Positions 32,801-46,400 of a stretch of 64,000 bases of DNA are shown piece after piece. The first letter of the stretch is position 1. Each line of letters starts with the position of its first letter. Origin of the DNA: Onchidella celtica (Eukaryota > Mollusca > Gastropoda > Systellommatophora > Onchidiidae); NCBI GenBank assembly GCA_963931925.1, contig OZ007572.1, positions 28,137,191 to 28,201,190 of the forward strand, written 5' to 3'. Position numbers and translations under genes: made by a program. The notes beneath the pieces are model-generated. The model saw only the letters and a program-made list of their open reading frames with translations. It was not told the origin of the DNA and ran no database searches.

Positions 32801-35800
32801 CTTGAGAAATCCATTTGGACCATGAAATTAGATCAGAAAGCCAAAAGACAACATTCTTCTTTTTTTCCCTGATAATTCATTCCATGAAATTTATTGATGT
32901 TTTGAAGTGAAATTTTACAAGGTCAAGATTCCTGAGGAAGAGAGTAATTAACATTTTTCTAGCTTTGTCCACAGCAGCTATTAATATTAAAATGGAAGTG
33001 AAATTTGAAAAAGAGAAAATAAAAGGAAAGAAAACAGAGAAATGAGTAGGCACTCAAATATAGATTAAGGCAACATAAGGATGTAACAGATGCATACAGA
33101 ATACACAGTGGCGGAAAATTTTGATGCTTATGCTATTATTCAGAGTTCTAGACAGTATTTGTAGTTCTGTAGTTCCTCTTGAAAAGTCGCTAACACCCAT
33201 TTCTCATCAATATTCAATTGTAGTACAGCAGTAATTATTTTCCTCGGGCTCCTATTGTCTTAAAGGAAGGAAGTAGGGAACAGCAGATGACCCAAACTCA
33301 ATTTCCTTAACTGAAATCAGTAGACAAGCACTTGGAGGACCTCAAGCATACAAGGCACAGCTCAAGTCAGACAAAGTGTATGATGAGGATAAAGAGAGAC
33401 TCAATCAAGAGAGAGCTCAATTAGCAAAAGAGTTAACTAGCTGTTTATCTGACATTCAGCGCCTTCATAAGGAACTGGAACATGTCTCTTCTGAAGTGAT
33501 GAGGACAGGTAATGTATGTGAGCTTTTGAGAGACATAGCCTATCTAATCTCTGCTCTTGAGATAAAAAGGAGAGGTAAATGAAGCATGCCTGATATCTTC
33601 TTGCATTTCACCTTTCCCTTGTAAGACAGAAGTGAAAAAAAAACAACAAAGAAAACTTTATTAGCTAATTGTTTCACAGTTACTTTCAATAAGAGATTTG
33701 GACACTTAATGAAAAGTGCATAAAAGAAAGTTAAAGGGTTGGGTTGCATATGGGGCTACATCAGTTAACACTGACCATAAACTGATAAATTTATGTCATG
33801 TTACATAATTTATTTTCATGTAGAGCTGTCCTACCAGAAGAACTTCCAAAACATGCGTGATCTGCAGAGAAGAGAGTGTATACTAGAATTAGTATGCAAA
33901 AACACAGAAGAAAAGATTGCAATTTACTCTGAATATGCACACAGGGTGAAAGAACGCACTGAAGCGATCCTCAGGAAAGAGTATGTATTGAACACTCTGG
34001 TTGTGACATATGCAAAGTTTAAGTCATTGTGATATTTTGTATTCATCTTTGATCAGATTTATTTTTTTCATTTGATAGCGTGTCACTGGGTATGTGTTTC
34101 ATTAAGTACCATAACAAGTTCATTGAATAGGGAGAAATTTTACAAGGAAAAAAGCCTGAATTTAGGGCACTGGGAGGGTCACACTCCCCATGGACACAGC
34201 TGGACGATCTAGATTTTGCAGATGACTTGGCACTATTGTCGCACACACACGACCATATGCAAGCAAAGACTACAGCTCTAAACAAAATTTCAGAATCTAT
34301 TGGATTGAGGATACATCCTGCGAAGTCGAAGGTCCTAAAAATTGTTGCACCCCCAAGCGCACAAGTCAGAGTAGGAGATCAACCACTGGAAGATGTAGAG
34401 TCCTTCTGCTATCTTGGTAGTATCATTAACAATAAGGGAGGAACAGAGGCAAAAGTCAAAGCACGAATTGGAAAGGCACAGGCAGCTTTCACGTCCTTAA
34501 GCAAGATTTGGAGAACCAAGGATATATCTCTAAAAACAAAGCTGAGGATATTCAACTCGAACGTGAAGTCAGTCCTGTTGTATGGATGTGAGACTTGGAA
34601 TGCGTCCCAGGCCTGCATAAAGAGAATCCAAGTTTTCATCAACAGATGTTTGAGGAAGCTACTTAAGATCAGATGGACAGACAAGGTGAGCAATGAAATT
34701 GTATGGAAAAGAACAAGACAGAGCCCAGTCAGAGAGGAAATTGGTAGGAGGCGATGGAGATGGATCGGCCACACTCTCAGGAGGCCAGGAAACAGCATCA
34801 CGAAGAAGGTATTGGATTGGAATCCCCAGGGCAAGAGATCAAGAGGAAGGCCGCGCGGAACGTGGAGAAGAGCCAGAGAAAATGATGTGCAACGAAGCGG
34901 AAAGACTTGGAATAATGTAAAGAGGCTGGCCCATGATAGAGAGGGATGGAAAGTGTTTGTTGGTGGCCTATACCCTGATCCAGGGTGAGAAAGGCAATGA
35001 TGATGATGATGAGGGTCACACTAAATAATAAGTAAGCAAGTATACAGATTATTATATCGCACTTCATGTGACCTGTTAAATGTGTTGTTGTATATTTTAA
35101 TTTTCCTGTCTCTAGCAGTCTTAACTAACTGATAGTTGAAATTAACATTCATACAGCATGAGTACCAGTATATTTATTTGCACTGCAGTGTGTCCCATAT
35201 TGAAGTGGTCATTTAGTTGGCCGATTTGTCAAAGTTAAGATGGTGTTCAAAAACGAGCTTATGGAACTTTCTTGAGGTTAATGATGTATTTGGTAAATGT
35301 GGAAAGGACTTTTTAAGAAAAGGCTTCAGTAGATGTCTTCTGATGTTTTGACAAAGAAAAGGGATAGAATGCATAAGAAAAAATATTAATCTTCCTTAAG
35401 TAGAAGAAATTTTAATCATAATTAGGTAGTTGAAACTAAGAACTGCTAGTAAGATTTTGTGACATACCGTACTTGAAAAATTCTCCTTATATAAAGGAAC
35501 ATGTATAGACAAAGTGCCAGTATTGGTGAAATGCTGTTAAGCTGGGCCAGACTCAGACTCAAACAGAAGTGGATCTACCACATAGCCTTCACAGACAAAG
35601 ATTCATCTGATCAAGGATGTTTTTAATATCTTCTTTTTTGCTGTTAACAGTAACAAATCTGGGGAGAACTATGTGGCAGTTGGAGTCAAGAACAAGAAAG
35701 GTGATCTTGAAACCGAAAGCTGTGTAAGTTACAGATCTCTCTAAGAATGTACAGCATATACCATTACCTAGAGGTCTTCGGACTAATGTAAAATAATACA

Positions 35801-38800
35801 ACCAGATGTCAATATTTTGCATTTTGGGGGGGCAAAAAAATTTTAGGTTATTTAGAGGGTGCCAGGTCAGTATTTTGTGTAATACTGCGCTGAGATTTAC
35901 TTCAGTCTCAAGAAACAACTAATCAATGAGTACATGTATTTTGCCTCATTAGCATAAACAAAGATTGTGTTTGTCAATCAGTGTACTAGTAAATACCAGT
36001 TATAAGAAAGGCTTGATCGTAAGTCTCCCCCCTCTTAAAGTGGCCTCTGTTTCTTGAAATGCTGAATAACTAAGGCATATGATTAGCATACTTTTGTCTT
36101 GCAGTCTTTATCCACCATTTTAAGAAACTCAACAGCTTTAATGGCTAATCTTGCAGCATGAGAGTTTTTTAACTGCCTGAAGGCACACTGCGGTTACCTG
36201 CTCTCTCATACATTATACCATTATTATAAACTGTTTCTGAAAATAGATGACCAGCAGTTCATGTACTTTCACAGAGAGAAGTTCGCCTGACTTGTGAAGC
36301 TGTTGAGGGGTTTGTCAGCAAGACAGTGAATGGTTCCGTGACAGACAAAACTGCCATGTGCGTTGTTCTCTGTTATTCCGACAAGAATTTATAAAAGTTC
36401 TATAGTGTAATTTCAAATGAAGGAAGAAACTCTGTGCATCCTGCCTCTTTAATATGGTTTTTTTTTTAATTTGTAAATAGAGTTGATGGATTTTGTTGTT
36501 AGTCTTTTTCAACGGAGTGTGAAATTTTTTTGGTTTTTTTTTTCTTTTTTCATTGGTGTTTTCAATGTTTGAACGGTATTTTCCTTACAATTGGATTTTT
36601 TTCCATATTTTGGGGTTTGGTGCAAAAGAACCAAAAATGTAATAAAATTTAATTGACATTGCTGCCTCAGTGTTATATAAGTCACACTACAATTCATGCT
36701 GGTATGCAGTATTCTTTGACAGATTGATGACAGTTGTCACCCATAAATAAAAGAGTAGTCATTCCACTTTTGTTGGAAACAGAGATGCCTTTATGAGCAT
36801 GTTCAGGACCTTCTACTAGTTTTAGTCTTTCAGTGTAATAAAGGTCTAATTGCCCCACGATGAAATATACTTATTGTTTTGTGCCTTTTCTCATGGCCTA
36901 CATTTCAAATCAATTTTCTTTCCACTTTTTGACTCAATTTTCTCTAAAGAAACAAGGTGGAATTTGATTGGTCTTTGATTCATGGGCACAAATTAGGTAA
37001 GACTGTCTTATCAGAATGTTCATTCTGAAGACAGTAAAGTAGCTTCCATGGTGTTTATAACATATAATTGATTTCATTAGGGAGAAAGCTCAGAAAGACC
37101 TTTGGGACAAGGTCAGTAAAACAGCGGGATCTTGGAGTATTAGTAGCATAATATCAGCGTTGACCACCAACACAGAACTCGCAGCCAAACACTTGAGAGA
37201 AGAGACGCTGGAACTTAACATTGCAAAGGATGCTCAAGATCTTAAGTGAGTTCATGAGTTATATTAGTACCATTGTAATATCACAGCTGGATTTGTAATT
37301 GTTGTATAAATTGTTGATCTATGGCAACTGTGATCTATGGCAACTGAAGAGTGTATAGCAGCATAGCTATGTTTCTTTGTAATTTTTCTTACTTAAAAAT
37401 CTGCTGACCCTGTATAGTATGTGCGTGATGGAGTTTATGACATGAGGTTATCAGCATTTCTTTTTTTTTTTTACATTTATTGAGGCATTCTTTGTAATAG
37501 CATGTATTTTGTATTTTAAGTCTTTTCATATTTTTTCTATTAATTTTAGACTACCCAGAAATCAGGAGATTGTAACGGCCATTAGTCATATCTCATCCCA
37601 GCTTTATACTCTCCTAAAAATACACTGGGCAAAAGAAATTAAACCAGAGAATATATATATAGAGAGAGAGGGTTCACTATTGGTCAATGTGCACTGCGAA
37701 ACACGGGAGGCTCTGTGAAACCACTGTTAGCATGGAGCGGAAAGTAGGTCGCTGCAGTAAACAATATCTGTTTGTGCATTTCCAGGGGGCGTAGGAGCTT
37801 ACAAATGGTTGTAAATAGTTTCAATCAGCCCAAAAATATGAACAAACCACACTGAACAGATACACTATCTTTGGTGAAGAAGGTCTCTTTCAATTCTTCA
37901 ATTTCTTGTTTACGGCAGCGACCTAGTTTCGTGATTTTGCAGAAGTGAACCCTCTCTACACATCTATACTCTCTGATTAAACTGATTTGGCCACATGAAC
38001 CAACCAATCCCTCCAAACATAATAATCTCTCTCAGTTACTGAAATCATTTGTTTTCTGTGTTTTTAAAAAATAAAAAAGCACAAAGTTCTTGTAAATGAA
38101 ATGTGAGTAATTGATTCACATTGTGGCTGTTATTTCTTGTCTTAGTTTTTCCTATGGCAACAAAGGAAGCCTTCAAGACTTGTCTTCACCACCATCAATC
38201 CAGAAGAGTGTTCAGCAATTGCTAGAGGTATTGTAGCATGGCAGCATTAATGATGGCAGGCTGATTGAGTCATTATTACTTGTTGTTTAGTCTGTTGGGG
38301 AAGAGTTCCATATCTCTCAGCCACCTAGCTCATACTTAAACAGGATTTTCTAAAATTCTTTTTTTGGGGGCCCTATCTCTAAACATATCCTTAACCCTAA
38401 ATGAAGGAGGCTAAAATGACCGGGATGTATGGAACTTTCATCTGATTGGTTTGTTATGTGTTAAGGACAATTTTTGACATCTATGATATGGTGTTAAGAG
38501 AGTTCCTCCATGGGAGCCCTCTAGGTGACCAGGGATCTTATTCAGGCTAAAAAATTGATTGCACATAGAATGAATTTTATAGCATTTCTCTGCTATTGGA
38601 TCATCTCTGTAAAGTCTTCATGTGGGTCCAACAAGGAAGAATTGTTTGAAATAGGAATTTTATTGGCTGTATCATTTTTATTTTTTTTTAGACCATATGT
38701 GCTTTTCAGTCCAATTTAATAAATTGTATTTGTAGGCCAGCAATTTGCAGCATGTGATGCGCTGGTTCAAGGAGCAGGAACATAAGAATGAGGAATGGAA

Positions 38801-41800
38801 ACTGACGGCCAGACTGGATGATATGATGTCAGAGATTCATAAACACGTTCACAGAGTAATGGGAGAACACCCTCGTAATGTTCCTTTGGCCAAGTACGTT
38901 ATTTTTTTGTGTGAAATTCTGTGTGAGACAAGCACTTCTGCAAATCAGCTGTATAATTAAAAATAAGTCAGTAATGTGTATTTGTTTATTTGCAAGAAGT
39001 TTATGGAGAAAGTACAACAAATACAGAGGAGATAAAATACAGAGGGTGGTGGTCATATTTCAGTGGTCTGTCACACAAAAAGCCCAACATACAAAATTGT
39101 CCAGTTTTGTCTTTGAGTGGAAACAGAAAAGAGCACGATTCTACGTCCTAGGTAAAAAATAATCATCTTACCATAGAAGACAGTTGAAATATAAAAAAAA
39201 TATAGTCTGATGAAACTGTCTGTCTCAGACTACTTTTTTCATGTTCAACCAGTTTTTTCTACCTCCTGAAATTTAACCCTTTTTGACTAGTGGTTTGTAG
39301 CCAAGACATCCATTGATTTGTTTTGTTCTTAAGGATAATGGTAGCCTATAGTGCTGGGCAAGAGTCCAGATTTAGGTTTGGATATCCAGTTAAACGGATC
39401 AAATCAGTTTATGGGATGCAAGTGGATGGATGACCTGTCTGCAACTCATTTCTGGCTTGCATATTTTTGGGGCAGCAAGACAAAGTGCTTCATTACGGAC
39501 GGAGGATCCAGACCTGATTTTCTTAAATGGTCCAAAATATGGATCGTGATCCGGACATCCAGATATTTTGAAGTGGGTGATTGAAAAATCCGGATCACTC
39601 AAAAGCAAGACTCTGTCCGGCACTAGTAGCCTACTTTGTTACTGCTAAGTTGCTTGTACATCTTCTTTACTATCTTTTGTGTATCATATGTCACTGATGT
39701 GAGGAGTCATAGGTGGGAATTATCCTCCTCATGGCTGACTTCAACCCTATTGAGATTTTCCTCTCCTTTCAGCCTGTATAAATTCATGTATCATCATGTA
39801 TTCATGAAAATATAACATGCAAGTTTGCAGCTAGTTTCACGCCTGTCAAGCAGTTTTGGTCCATTTTCAGCATTGTGAAGATTTTTCAATTCGTACTTTA
39901 TACATACCACAGGTGTGAAGAGTTCACAGGATTATTCTTTGATTGCTTTCCACAAGTTTTATTTTATTGGATATTTTAGAGGTTATATTGATGCCGTGAT
40001 CCAACGGGCTGTGGAAAAGTCAGTACCAGCCAGCCTCCGGATAGAAGCTAATGGGCTTATCGACAATATCCAAAAAGCCAAAACAGAGAGACAGGAGCTA
40101 AGATTGAAACACGAAAAGATTCAAGACTTTAAAAAACTTGTGGTAAGACAGGTTACTCACTGAGTCAAGTCTATTTTGCGTCTCTTTTGACTCAGGGTGG
40201 CATAATGCCTCTATTCCCACCAGCTGTCTTATGATAGATTTGAAGCACCCAAAATGATTTGCTTGGTTTTGTCAGTGGGCAAGGTCCTGTTGAATCCAAA
40301 GTCCACATCTTTCACTAAAGCCAAAACAAAACAGGCTTGACTCGGCGCACATTCAGCCTATGAAACATTGTGTGTCTCTCTCTTATGCAATAATAAATTT
40401 GTACAGCTTCACCCTCCACATGTTTCCTACATTTTCTTGTTGCATTTTGTTTGCTTCATCTTTTTATTTATCACACAATAGCAATATATCCAGGGCCTGT
40501 TCTTGAAAAGGTCTGTACTAAAATTGTTTGATCCAAATTTTAAGGCATTAAAATCTATTCCTTCGGATGAGATTTCAGAAACCTTTACAATGTTTATAGG
40601 AATGATAGAGTAGACTTTGTTATGCCACTTTATAGCCTGTCTCAATTTTTGTCAAAGTGTGGATAGAATGAATTAATACCAAGGTAACATATTTTCAAGT
40701 TACACATTTTCATTTTTGCAGGAAACAAAGCAGTGTGTGATTGCATCCTTGGCGAAGCAAAATAGTGGAGCCCCTGATAGATTAGAAGCGCAAAGAAGAC
40801 AGGTGAGTGAAAGTGCATTCTCTTCCTTGGCAAAGGGCAAAACATTTGAGATTTTGAACATGTGAATTAAGTGAAAAAAACAAAGCTGATCTTGAGAAAA
40901 GAAAGTGGTACGAGGTAATCCTGTAATTCACCATTTTTTCAAAAAGTACCTCATGTGGACCATCAAATGAGATATTGTCAGAAACTACAAAATATGTTGT
41001 AGCTCCATAGACCACAATGTATGTAGCTGAGACTTTCAATTGCATAGAATTTGGACAGTCACAATAATATTCTTATACAAGGCAAATGTACTCAATTTTT
41101 TCTTTGAAATAAATATGTTGAATGCAAGTTATATTTGCTAATCAGTTTATCTAAATTGTCATTATATATATATTTGGACGTCCTGACGTTAGCGCTGGAT
41201 ACTGAATATCTCACTTTTGTGTTGCCACTATCTGTTCACATTTCTTTGTTATCTGAATGTATCTGAATGTGGTTGCAATTTGATTTGGACAGATCTGGAA
41301 AAAACATTCATTATTATATATATAGTTATATTCTAGCAAATTCAAACACGTGAGAACTAACAACGTTTTAGCTGAAAGATTCTGGTATTGGCTGCCTTAA
41401 CTTCGTTGTTCCCATCATCTAGGTTTTCAACTGTATTGCATCTCGATCCATGAACTCTCATGTAATGGAGGTGCGACATCTTGCGGATGACTTGAAAGGA
41501 AGTCTTTTAGCCGAGCTGGACAAGTTTTCTAATGTGCTGTTGCCTTGCTTGTTGACTGTTTCAATGGACAGGTGAGGAAAAGTGGACCTAAATCATCCAA
41601 AACTAGAAGAAGATCAGTGAGTTTAGATTGTCTCAAATTTCCAGCTAAAAGAGATGTTACGTTGCTTTTGTTGAATTGAATACCAATTACATTGGACAGA
41701 CGTTCTGTCACTGTCAAAGAAATACATGAAATAGACATTAAAGTACATAAACTTACTGGCTGAATGGCTGCAAAGAAAATGTAAATCGCAATGGCAGGTG

Positions 41801-43392
41801 AAAGACAAGAGACATACAACTTGGTATCAGATAAATCTTTGCTTTTATTTATTTCGCCTACCTTATGCCAAGTTAAATATTTTATTTATTCTTTCAGAAC
41901 AGAACAATTTCAGGATAAAAGCAAAAACGTAGGAGATATATTAATAATGACACTGTGACATTTGATTACCCTAATAACGAAGGATTAGTATATTGTAATT
42001 CTTTACTGTATTTCAGCAACACTCGTTTGTGTGTCCTTGATCTATCAATTGCACCCTCCATCTATTCCTTGGCCTATGAAAGATTGCACACTTACGCTGA
42101 TGTCTGCTCAGCTCTAAGATTTCCTGAGTTTAAGGTAAATTTGTTGAAATTTCATTAATTCACAACATGTATTGACGAGTTACAAAGACTCACTCAGATT
42201 CCTGCAGTTCTGCAGTTTTTGTTGGTTTTGCTTTTGAAATATTTGTCACTGTAAGAGAATACAGACACATCCATAATTTATACTTTTATAATATATACTT
42301 ATACCAGCTTAAAAGCCACGCCCTGCACGGACCCCCCAATCACTGTCCCTCCTGACACTTTCTACCCTCTCAACATGATATTCCCTGACTCAGTGTCTAC
42401 TGTTTGTTGACTGGAGATTTTCCATAGTAAGCTATAACTGGGCAATGAACACAACTCAGTATTTTCTCTATTTGGCCCTATAATAGACTGCTGTTCCCTA
42501 ACGACAACCTGTGATTTAAGTTTTGAAGAGGTTCCAACAAGATATATGTGTTTAGGTGTCCCTTTTATTTAATGATCTGGATGGTTCAGTTTGGAGCCCT
42601 GTCATTTGGGGTTTTTTGTTGATTTTTTTTTTGTTTCGTTTGTTTTTTTCTTTTAATAATTATTTGGTACGGGAAATGTTTTCTTCGGTTTTCCCATTTT
42701 GAATGACAGTACTGTTTTTAAAAGTCTGTAAAAATGTAGGCTGTTCCCAATGCCACAAGGATATCAGTATGATGTATTCTAGAGAATGACTTTAGTAAAT
42801 ATTTCCTTTGCCGTTCTCTGTCAGTCCCCAGGGAGTTTGTTCTTACATTTGTTGAAAGTTCAGGACAACATAGAGGATTTGAAGTGCACCCAGCAGCGTC
42901 GTGAGAACAGTGTACAAACAGCAAAGGGTTTGGCCAAGACAACAGATGATGTCAGAGCTTTTGTTGGTATGTTGTGGGAAATTTTCATTGACTAACAATT
43001 ACCCAGACCAATCAGTGGGATATTCGGAATGTCTGAAGCAAACCTCAGGGTGCCATTTTGTTTTTTCTGAAGTTCAAATGTTTACCACAGACAAAAGACA
43101 GTCTGGGGTGTTGACACTGTGAACTGAATTCTCTCAATGCAGTATCATGGCGATAGTCAAGGTCTACATTTGACAAAGTTGTTTCAAAGCAGAAGTGGGT
43201 GTGAACTGTATTAGCGGTAATAGAGACAATGTTCATTAGCATCCTTGGTAAGGACGACACATTGGGCAACACAAAATGGAGGAGCTGAATAATTTTTGTG
43301 AAGTCATATTATGGTATTGGTAAATGTATGTTATTTGGTTCATCAGTGAAGGCCCTTCCTCTCCTCCTCCCCCTCCCCCCCCCCCCCTCTCC

Positions 43393-43471
<79 letters not shown>

Positions 43472-46400
43472 TATCTGACTAAAGCAGTACTGGGTGATGC
43501 AATATTTTGACTAATTACTAATTGGTATTGATGTATGTACACAGCATAGAAATTATATATGTTTTTCTCATTCTTATTATAGAAAGAACAAAGGAACATG
43601 TTGCAGGTTGTATAGCTCTCATAAAGTTCACATCTTTCCTTGACATTCATATTTTCCTCATTTAGTAAAGGGTTATTCTGGCCACCTAGTTATTCTAGTG
43701 CCAAAGGATTATTTTATCAAGATACATAAATCTTACGCTGACAGTAGGTATCCAAACTGCCCAGCTGAAGGGCGAAGTCCCATTTTTGCATAATTTTAGG
43801 CCACCATTACAAGGCCACCACTGTTGTGTGTTTATGTAAAGTAATGGGACATGCATTCTGCATCAAAATTTTAACTTCAATTCTTCCTCGGTCAAAACAT
43901 ACTATCTTTTGTATTATTTAATTTGTGTAGCAGTGTGTTTTTATTGCTTGAACAAGACATAGTCTTGCCATTTTCGCCCCAGGCCACGCATTCATGCAAT
44001 TTGCAAAAGGTAGGAAATTAGAGGTGTTTTTTCACATTTGAAAATGCCATAATTTTCGAAGCCTTTAGGCCAGAATAATAAATCTGCTGTCAAAATTCTT
44101 GGAAAAAGCAAGCTCCATCAGATTAGACAGTAACTGATCAGCATAAAGGTTTTCGGTGTTGTGCTGCTGCAACCATTATCCTAAAAATATTTTTTAAAAT
44201 ATTCCCAGCGTTGGTGCAGTCACTATCTCAGATATCCTAGCAATGAATTATGAAGGAATCACTGGACATCTGATTGGTCAAATATTTCACGGCCACAATA
44301 ATCACTTTTGTTTGTTTGTTTTGTTGGAGCTCTCCTCCCCTGGTTGAAATGTTGTGTTCAGTTTTCTCATCTTGAATGGCAATACATCTGGACTGTTTTG
44401 GAAACTTGTTTAAGAGGTCCATCATCTTCTGATATAATGTATACCACAAATCTGCATCAAACAGCGTTATGTTCTCATTATGTGAAGACAGTTTCTTGGG
44501 AGCAAGGACAATGTCTTGGAAACTTGAGATTGGGTCATTGATATGAAGTTGACCTTAAGCTTGACCAAGCAATGGATTGACAAATCAAAGAGCCTTGCAG
44601 CTGGTACATAATGCTGGCGAACAGCAAGAAAAAACAAAATGAAATGAAAAATGAAAGAAAACTTGTGTCAGTGTATTTATGAGCGTTGTGCAGCCCCCAT
44701 CGAGAGGGAGGACGTCAAAGCTGAAACTTGTTAGCAGGGTTTTTCTTCCTCTGAACATCTCTTGTAATCTTGCTTTCCCAAGAGTTCAATTTTTCTCGTT
44801 TTTTAATTTAAAATTAGGAAGAGAAATAAATATTAAGATAGAGTCAATACAAGCAGTTTTCAATAGACACACCACTTTCATCACTCCCTCATCTTCCAGA
44901 ACCAGAATGGCTCTTATTGAGTTATTCTGGGTGTTCATTTTTGATATATTAACATGATTTCAATGTGGTTAACATACATTTTTTAATACATTAATGCATT
45001 CAACTCATTTCTTCTCACAAATACATTAGATGTATGCAATTTCAGTTGATGAAAGGTTTTCATAAAATATGACTCTCTAACAATTAAAAGAATGAGTGTA
45101 CTCATGGATTTCTATTGAAGATCTCAGAGTGCAAAATCTGAAGTTTTTAAACCTATAGTGGAGAGGAATGTAGAAAATGTTTTGTTTTACATGTAATCGT
45201 AGTGAAATTCAGTAACATATTGTCATATTTTCACAAGTAAATGATGTGGAATAGATAGCATTAGTGTAAAAGTCATATTTTCATATTTTCACAAGTAAAT
45301 GATGTGGAATAGATAGCATTAGTGTAAAAGTCGGTGAGGTCCAAGAATTAAAAGGAATGATCAGTAGAAACTTTTCATTTTCTAGACATTTGTTTTGTTC
45401 CCTCCATGTGAGTGAAGAATTTGAACTTGAAAAATTTATACCAACTGGCAGATCACCAGATATAAAATGGGGCCTAAAAGTTACTTGTGTACTATAGTCT
45501 GCAGCAGCTGCCATAATTTCTCATCGTCTGTAAAATAAATTAATAAATGAAAATAAAAAATTACTTTTTTTTTTTTTAAATGCATAATTATGAAATTTTA
45601 AAAATTCTTAAAATGCATTTGCAATCAGAACTATATTTTATATTTTAGTTGTAATATAACTGTGGTAATGAAATAATATTGTACTGTAACTTTGGCTCAC
45701 ACTGTGTATTCCTACACATATCAGTCACTTGACTATGTTAATTAGTATCCTTCTTTAATTGACCGTGTCTGGGCATCTCCAGATCTGTGTCAGCGTGTAC
45801 AAGAACATGACAGTGCCCAATGTGAGAAACTTTTACCCAGTCTGAAGAAGAGAGTGGAGGCAGTCACTGCTCATTCCACTGAGTTGGTCAACATCAAAAA
45901 ACAAGTTACTACATGGTAAGGCATTCATCTCAACCGCTATGATCTATCAGTTGGAACTCTTTGGTACAAAATTCCATGTGTTATTGAAGTTTTGGACTGC
46001 ATTTAGAAAACACCTTGTTTCTCAGTTTAACAGGAATGCATGATAATTTGGATCATAAGCAATGTAACTCCAAGGAGTCCTTAAGCCTCATCTTTGATAT
46101 TGTCTCCTTGTGTTGAAAAGGAGATGCCACCTAAGACTAGTCAATATTATCTCAAGCACTCTCATTGGCATTCCGAGCAGTCCATAAAGTACCTTCTCTC
46201 TATTTTGGCCATATTCAAACCCGTTCACCCCATCACCGTGTATGCTTTTCATATGCCAGGCTTCAACCCTCTTCTCCTAGCACAAGCATACAGTGACTAG
46301 AATGGCAAATGTCAATAGTAAGGCTTTGATATTCTGAAACTTCAAGTGGTGTTTTGTATCGATTTTTTGAATATTTTATCAGAAACATCGTGTTTGATTT

